Positions 60,306 through 64,000 of a stretch of 64,000 bases of DNA are shown here, piece by piece (position 1 is the stretch's first letter; every line of letters starts with the position of its first letter). The notes under the pieces were generated by a model that worked only from the letters and a program-made list of their open reading frames with translations, had not been told where the DNA came from and ran no database searches. This DNA is from JAFGAS01 sp963809875. GTDB lineage: Bacteria > Desulfobacterota > Zymogenia > Zymogenales > Zymogenaceae. The translations under genes and the position numbers were made by a program. The stretch spans positions 62,001-126,000 of the forward strand of contig CAWELC010000005.1 of the NCBI GenBank assembly GCA_963809875.1, read 5' to 3'.

Positions 60306-62036
60306 ATGTTAAGTGACAGAGAATTGAAAACCCTCCAGGATATCGTATCTCCCCAATGGGTCTTTACTTCCCCGTGCATGATGGATACCTACTCCCTTTA
60401 TATGAACCCGGAAACCCTCAATCGTGAGGGCGGGCGCTGGACCCCCCGTCCCGTGGCGGTCCTCCTGCCCGAGACAACCGAGCAGATACAGGAAATCATG
60501 CGGTTCTGCAACACAACCGACCTCATGGTCAAACCGCTCTCGACGGGGTTTCATACCGTCGCGGCGGCGTCCCGGGACCGGGTTATTATCCTTGATCTGA
60601 AGCGGATGAACAGGATCATCGATATCGACGTGAAGAATCAGATCGCCATAGTTGAGCCGTACGTGAAGGCCTACGAGCTGCAGACGGAGGCCTTCAAGCA
60701 CGGACTGAACGTGCACATCATATCGTCGGGCAGCAACCATTCGATCCTGGCCTCCCACGCGGCCGCCTGGGGATACGGTTTCAGCGGACCGTCGACCAGC
60801 TACAGCGGCAGGAACCTCCTGGGCGTCGAGTGGGTGTTGCCGACCGGCGAAGTCTACACGCTGGGCAGCGGCGGGATCGGGGCCGGGTGGTTCACCGCGG
60901 ACGGCCCGGGTCCGTCGATGCGGGGAATCCTGCGCGGGTTCTCGGGGACTTTCGGAGGCCTGGGCGTCTTTACCAAGTGCGCGGTGAAACTCTACAGCTG
61001 GGACGGACCGAGCCGATGGGAGGTGCGCGGTAAGGCCCCGGTCTACTACCTGAACGACTATCCCCGCAACGTTCAGATGAACATCCTCTCGTTTCCCTCA
61101 GCCCAGGCTATGAAGGACGCAGGGTACCTGCTCGGGGAGGCCCAGATCGAGTATGCCCAGTTCCGTACGCCTTCCTTCTTCGTGGCGCTGGGCCTGACGG
61201 AAAACAACGAGCAGCTCAAGACGGCTCTGGAGACGGGAATCTTCGAGAAGATCGCGCGATACGTCCTGGTCAACGCCGTGGTCGGCTCCTCGGACGGCGA
61301 GTACCGGTGGAAGATGAAGGCCATGAGGCAGGTCCTCAAGGAAACCCGCGGCGTATCCATCCCGCTGTTCCTCAAACCGTCGCCGAAAATGCTCGCGGGT
61401 ATCCACGCGATGAGGCACTCGGGACTGACGCGATGGCTCATCGACGGTATAGAGGACCCGCTGCTCATATTGCGCCGTTTCCCATTCCTGCAGGAAATCA
61501 TTAATCGTCTTCCTGTCGGCAAACAGAACAGGATCGAGACCTACTCGCGGCTCTTCTGGCTCCTGATTCGAAACGCGGTCAACACCCAGGCCACGTCCCG
61601 GCCCTCCCAGGGAATGAACACGATGATGGGATCGTTCGACACGTGGGACCTCGGTGTGCAGCAGTCCGAGTGGATCGCCCAGGCCAAGCAGAAATATATC
61701 CGGCGCGGCCACATCGTGGATGATGGGGGCGACCTGGGCTGCGGAGGAACCTACGAGGGAGGTCACCTCGGATACCTGGAAGGCATCATCCTCTATAACA
61801 CGAAGGACCGGCAGTCCATCATCGACACAGGCGACCTGATCAATGAAGGGATCGACGCCACGATGGACCTGGCGATGGGCATCCCGATCGCCGGGATGGG
61901 CTGCGCCATGAATGCGCGGCTCGGCCCAGCCTGCGGCAACTATCAGATATGGCAGAGCAAAATAAAAAAGGCCCTGGACCCGAACAACGCATCGGACCCG
62001 TTCTTCTACGCCGAGCCTGAAGAAGATACGTCATAG
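60306..62036 (+). CDS. FAD-binding oxidase (PCMH type), second subunit
   Basis: The 576-residue protein has an FAD-binding PCMH domain: PVAVLLPETTEQIQEIMRFCN, MVKPLSTGFHTVAAASRDRV, IAIVEPYVKAYELQTEAF and SGSNHSILASHAAAWGYGFS. The C-terminal cap ends KKALDPNNASDPFFYAEPEE, in line with the usual FAD-linked oxidase C-terminus. It is longer than classic GlcD. AAGGAG precedes the ATG. It is the third gene of the iron-sulfur/FAD/FAD unit; a complex that passes electrons from the FAD sites to the iron-sulfur protein is likely. Confidence 0.8.
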   Translation: MLSDRELKTLQDIVSPQWVFTSPCMMDTYSLYMNPETLNREGGRWTPRPVAVLLPETTEQIQEIMRFCNTTDLMVKPLSTGFHTVAAASRDRVIILDLKRMNRIIDIDVKNQIAIVEPYVKAYELQTEAFKHGLNVHIISSGSNHSILASHAAAWGYGFSGPSTSYSGRNLLGVEWVLPTGEVYTLGSGGIGAGWFTADGPGPSMRGILRGFSGTFGGLGVFTKCAVKLYSWDGPSRWEVRGKAPVYYLNDYPRNVQMNILSFPSAQAMKDAGYLLGEAQIEYAQFRTPSFFVALGLTENNEQLKTALETGIFEKIARYVLVNAVVGSSDGEYRWKMKAMRQVLKETRGVSIPLFLKPSPKMLAGIHAMRHSGLTRWLIDGIEDPLLILRRFPFLQEIINRLPVGKQNRIETYSRLFWLLIRNAVNTQATSRPSQGMNTMMGSFDTWDLGVQQSEWIAQAKQKYIRRGHIVDDGGDLGCGGTYEGGHLGYLEGIILYNTKDRQSIIDTGDLINEGIDATMDLAMGIPIAGMGCAMNARLGPACGNYQIWQSKIKKALDPNNASDPFFYAEPEEDTS

Positions 62037-62196
62037 GTGTCGGAGGCAAGGAAGGGGCCTATCGTATCGCTCCCCAGTCCGGGGAGACGGCATGAGCCGA
62101 GCGCCCCCGGGGAAATATGAACTTTTCCTGGGGACATAGAGGCCTTTTTGGTGATATATAGAAATAGCGAAAGTCACCCAGACAAGGAGACCCGCC

Positions 62197-63240
62197 ATGA
62201 GCGCCAAGGTAATCGAAACGTGGACCGGTCCAGGCAAAAGAGACGGCTCCATTCAGTTGATCGAGCCGCATGAAAATGCGGTTCACTCGGTCAAGGGCAA
62301 GACCTACCTCGAATGGTGGTATTTCGACGCGATCCTCGAGACGGGTCACGTGGTCGTCGGCTTCCTTCAGGCGTCCGAGCTGTTGAGCCGAAAGCCCGGG
62401 GTCGAGCTCCACGTCTACCTGCCCTCGGGAGAAAAGATATCCGAGATCCGACAGTATGCCGCATCGGACCTGCGGATCTCACCGGAGGTCTGCGACGTAT
62501 GGGTAGGCAAGAATAATGCGACGATGATCTCCGGCGCCCAGGGAGGTCCCCCGGTATATGAGCTGCACATTGCCGAGGGCAATCTCGAGGCCCGGTTAAC
62601 GTTCACCCCCCAGGTTCCCGGATGGAGACCAGGCGAGGGTAAGACGGTCTACGGCGCCAGCGGGTATTTCGCCTGGATCGTGCCGATCCCGAGGGCGCGG
62701 GTGGAGGGGACAATCAGAATCGGGGATAAGGTCATTCCCGCCCGGGGCGTGGGCTATCACGATCACAACTGGGGGACCGCCGACATGAGGAGGATCCTCA
62801 CCCACTGGTACTGGGGAAGGATCTACGCCGACGATCTTACGCTCATCTATGCCTACGTGCGCACCAACCGGCGGTTCGGCACTACCTGCTCAAAGCCGCT
62901 GATGATCGCCCATAAAGACCGGATCATCCAGAGCACCGGACAGTGGGAGCTCTTCGAAGGAGATCTGGTCTTCAACGAGCAGGCAAACAGGCACTATCCC
63001 GAACGGGTGAGGATCGAGGCGCCGGGGGAATTCTCGCTCTCCCTGGAAGTGAAGGAGATCATCGATGCCCACGATTTTCTCGAGAATCTGAACCCGGTCC
63101 TGAGATGGGGAATTAACAGGACGCTGGGGCGTCCCGGCTATTTCAGGTTCAGATCCGACTTCGACCTTACGGTTGTTCATGACGGCAAGTCCCTCCATCG
63201 CTCCGGCAAGACCCTCCACGAGATGGTCGCACTGAAATAG
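62197..63240 (+). CDS. CrtC-like (hydroxyneurosporene synthase/AttH) lipocalin-fold protein
   Basis: The 347-residue protein has the two lipocalin-like domains of the CrtC/AttH family. YLEWWYFDA near the start and GVGYHDHNWG near residue 185, followed by HWYWGRIYADDLTLIYAYV, are its signatures. CrtC hydrates carotenoid double bonds; many members in non-carotenoid bacteria act on other hydrophobic or terpenoid substrates. No carotenoid gene is visible here. AAGGAG lies seven bases before the ATG. It may work on the product of the neighbouring oxidoreductases. Confidence 0.8.
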   Translation: MSAKVIETWTGPGKRDGSIQLIEPHENAVHSVKGKTYLEWWYFDAILETGHVVVGFLQASELLSRKPGVELHVYLPSGEKISEIRQYAASDLRISPEVCDVWVGKNNATMISGAQGGPPVYELHIAEGNLEARLTFTPQVPGWRPGEGKTVYGASGYFAWIVPIPRARVEGTIRIGDKVIPARGVGYHDHNWGTADMRRILTHWYWGRIYADDLTLIYAYVRTNRRFGTTCSKPLMIAHKDRIIQSTGQWELFEGDLVFNEQANRHYPERVRIEAPGEFSLSLEVKEIIDAHDFLENLNPVLRWGINRTLGRPGYFRFRSDFDLTVVHDGKSLHRSGKTLHEMVALK

Positions 63241-63332
63241 GGGGGTCGGCCTGCAAAACAAGATGGTCTTTGAGGGACGGCCCGATTTTCTGCGCAAGGC
63301 CTGTCCGATGTGATATATAGTGACGCCTGAAG

Positions 63333-63986
63333 ATGACGAGACATAAACAGACAGAGGATACATGGCTGCGAATCCTGGATTCGGCCGAGATGCTGTTCGC
63401 GCGGGCGGGCTACGATGGCGCCTCGACCCGTGAAATAGCCAAGGCCGCGGGCATCTCCATCAACACGCTGCACTACCATTGCGGCGGAAAGAAGAAGCTC
63501 TACGAGAAGGTGCTGGAGCGGGCCGTTGTATCCGTTACGGATCTCGTCAATGAGCACGTCCAGCGGATTCTCGATCGGGATCTGAACGACCCCGACATGC
63601 TGGAAGAGTCCATCACGCGGCTCATCGGCGACCTGTTCGATATCCTGCACGAGCATCCGAACTATGCCCGACTCTTCCTGCGTCAATTGCTGATGACCGA
63701 CCTGGATCTGCGAAGTGTAGAGAGCGACCGGCTGGTGCCGACCCTCCACCGCTGGTCAGAACAGATCGAGTCGCAGGTGGCCTCCGGCCGTCTCGGGACG
63801 ATGAATCTCTTTCTCTTCTTCCTTTCGGCGAGCCTCATGTACTGGGGGCTCTTCGTCCAGCCGAAGTTCATCGCCGGGTACTTCGCGATCGACCCCGACT
63901 CGGATGAATTCCTTGCGATTCTCAAGGCCCACGCCAGGGAAATGACGCTGAGGATGATCCAGGAGCGCCAAGCCCGCGTGCCCTGA
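63333..63986 (+). CDS. TetR/AcrR-family transcriptional regulator
   Basis: The 217-residue protein has an N-terminal TetR helix-turn-helix: ILDSAEMLFARAGYDGASTREIAKAAGISINTLHYHCGGKKKLYEKVL (about residues 14-60). The C-terminal ligand domain is all helical and has no firm subfamily match. The start codon at 63333 lacks a clear ribosome-binding site. It follows the CrtC-like gene by 92 bp on the same strand and may control the preceding oxidoreductase/CrtC genes in response to a hydrophobic ligand. It ends 14 bp from the window edge. Confidence 0.85.
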   Translation: MTRHKQTEDTWLRILDSAEMLFARAGYDGASTREIAKAAGISINTLHYHCGGKKKLYEKVLERAVVSVTDLVNEHVQRILDRDLNDPDMLEESITRLIGDLFDILHEHPNYARLFLRQLLMTDLDLRSVESDRLVPTLHRWSEQIESQVASGRLGTMNLFLFFLSASLMYWGLFVQPKFIAGYFAIDPDSDEFLAILKAHAREMTLRMIQERQARVP

Positions 63987-64000
63987 GACCCCTCCCTGCC

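Overview
The window looks like part of a chromosome from an anaerobic, GC-rich bacterium, most plausibly a deltaproteobacterium-like lineage (Desulfobacterota or relatives). That placement is inference from gene content: a SelB elongation factor, a CCG-type iron-sulfur protein with two FAD oxidase subunits, a uroporphyrinogen-decarboxylase-type methyltransferase, a GH57-based glycogen operon, and many dispersed palindromic repeats. No rRNA, CRISPR array, phage module or recognisable transposase is visible. One tRNA (Phe, GAA) lies near the left end.

Layout. 1-3300: a minus-strand acyl-carrier-protein/exported-protein pair cut by the window edge, tRNA-Phe, a SagB-type oxidoreductase and a TMEM43-family membrane protein. 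3300-6900: a 7TM/PAS sensor without a kinase, a biotin-synthase-like radical SAM enzyme and a hotdog thioesterase. 6900-11760: a repeat-rich accessory stretch holding aqpZ and three lower-GC genes (J-domain membrane protein, WG-repeat protein, one-TM unknown). 11760-22740: an MFS/hydrolase operon, hemerythrin-like protein, flavin reductase, selB, a zinc-ribbon membrane protein, a MerR-type regulator, a DUF3795 protein and a homocysteine methyltransferase. 22990-29650 (minus): Tat-exported metallophosphoesterase, ABC substrate-binding protein, URO-D-type methyltransferase, a broken double-[4Fe-4S] reductase and a lipoprotein. 29870-35230 (plus): MaoC hydratase, two paralogous membrane proteins, a C45-type acyltransferase and D-lyxose isomerase. 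35290-40710 (minus): membrane protein, PrcB-like lipoprotein, DUF3352-like protein and penicillin acylase.

The clearest pathway is 40929-51960. A consensus promoter precedes six tightly coupled genes: two GH57 glycosidases, a GH57 4-alpha-glucanotransferase, a GH57 branching enzyme, a GalT-family transferase and glycogen synthase. Together they can make, branch, remodel and mobilise an alpha-glucan. After a PAS/GAF histidine kinase and two SAM methyltransferases comes a GlcDEF-like unit (57445-62036: iron-sulfur protein plus two FAD oxidases), then a CrtC-like lipocalin enzyme and a TetR regulator.

Two features cut across the window. First, several families of short palindromic repeats fill the intergenic spaces; one ~80 bp family lies between consensus promoters and ribosome-binding sites, and another repeat carries a promoter. 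Second, many otherwise well-conserved genes are broken by single-base indels, often in homopolymers. This points either to consensus errors in the assembly or to real decay. I annotate such genes as single spans and say where the frame changes.
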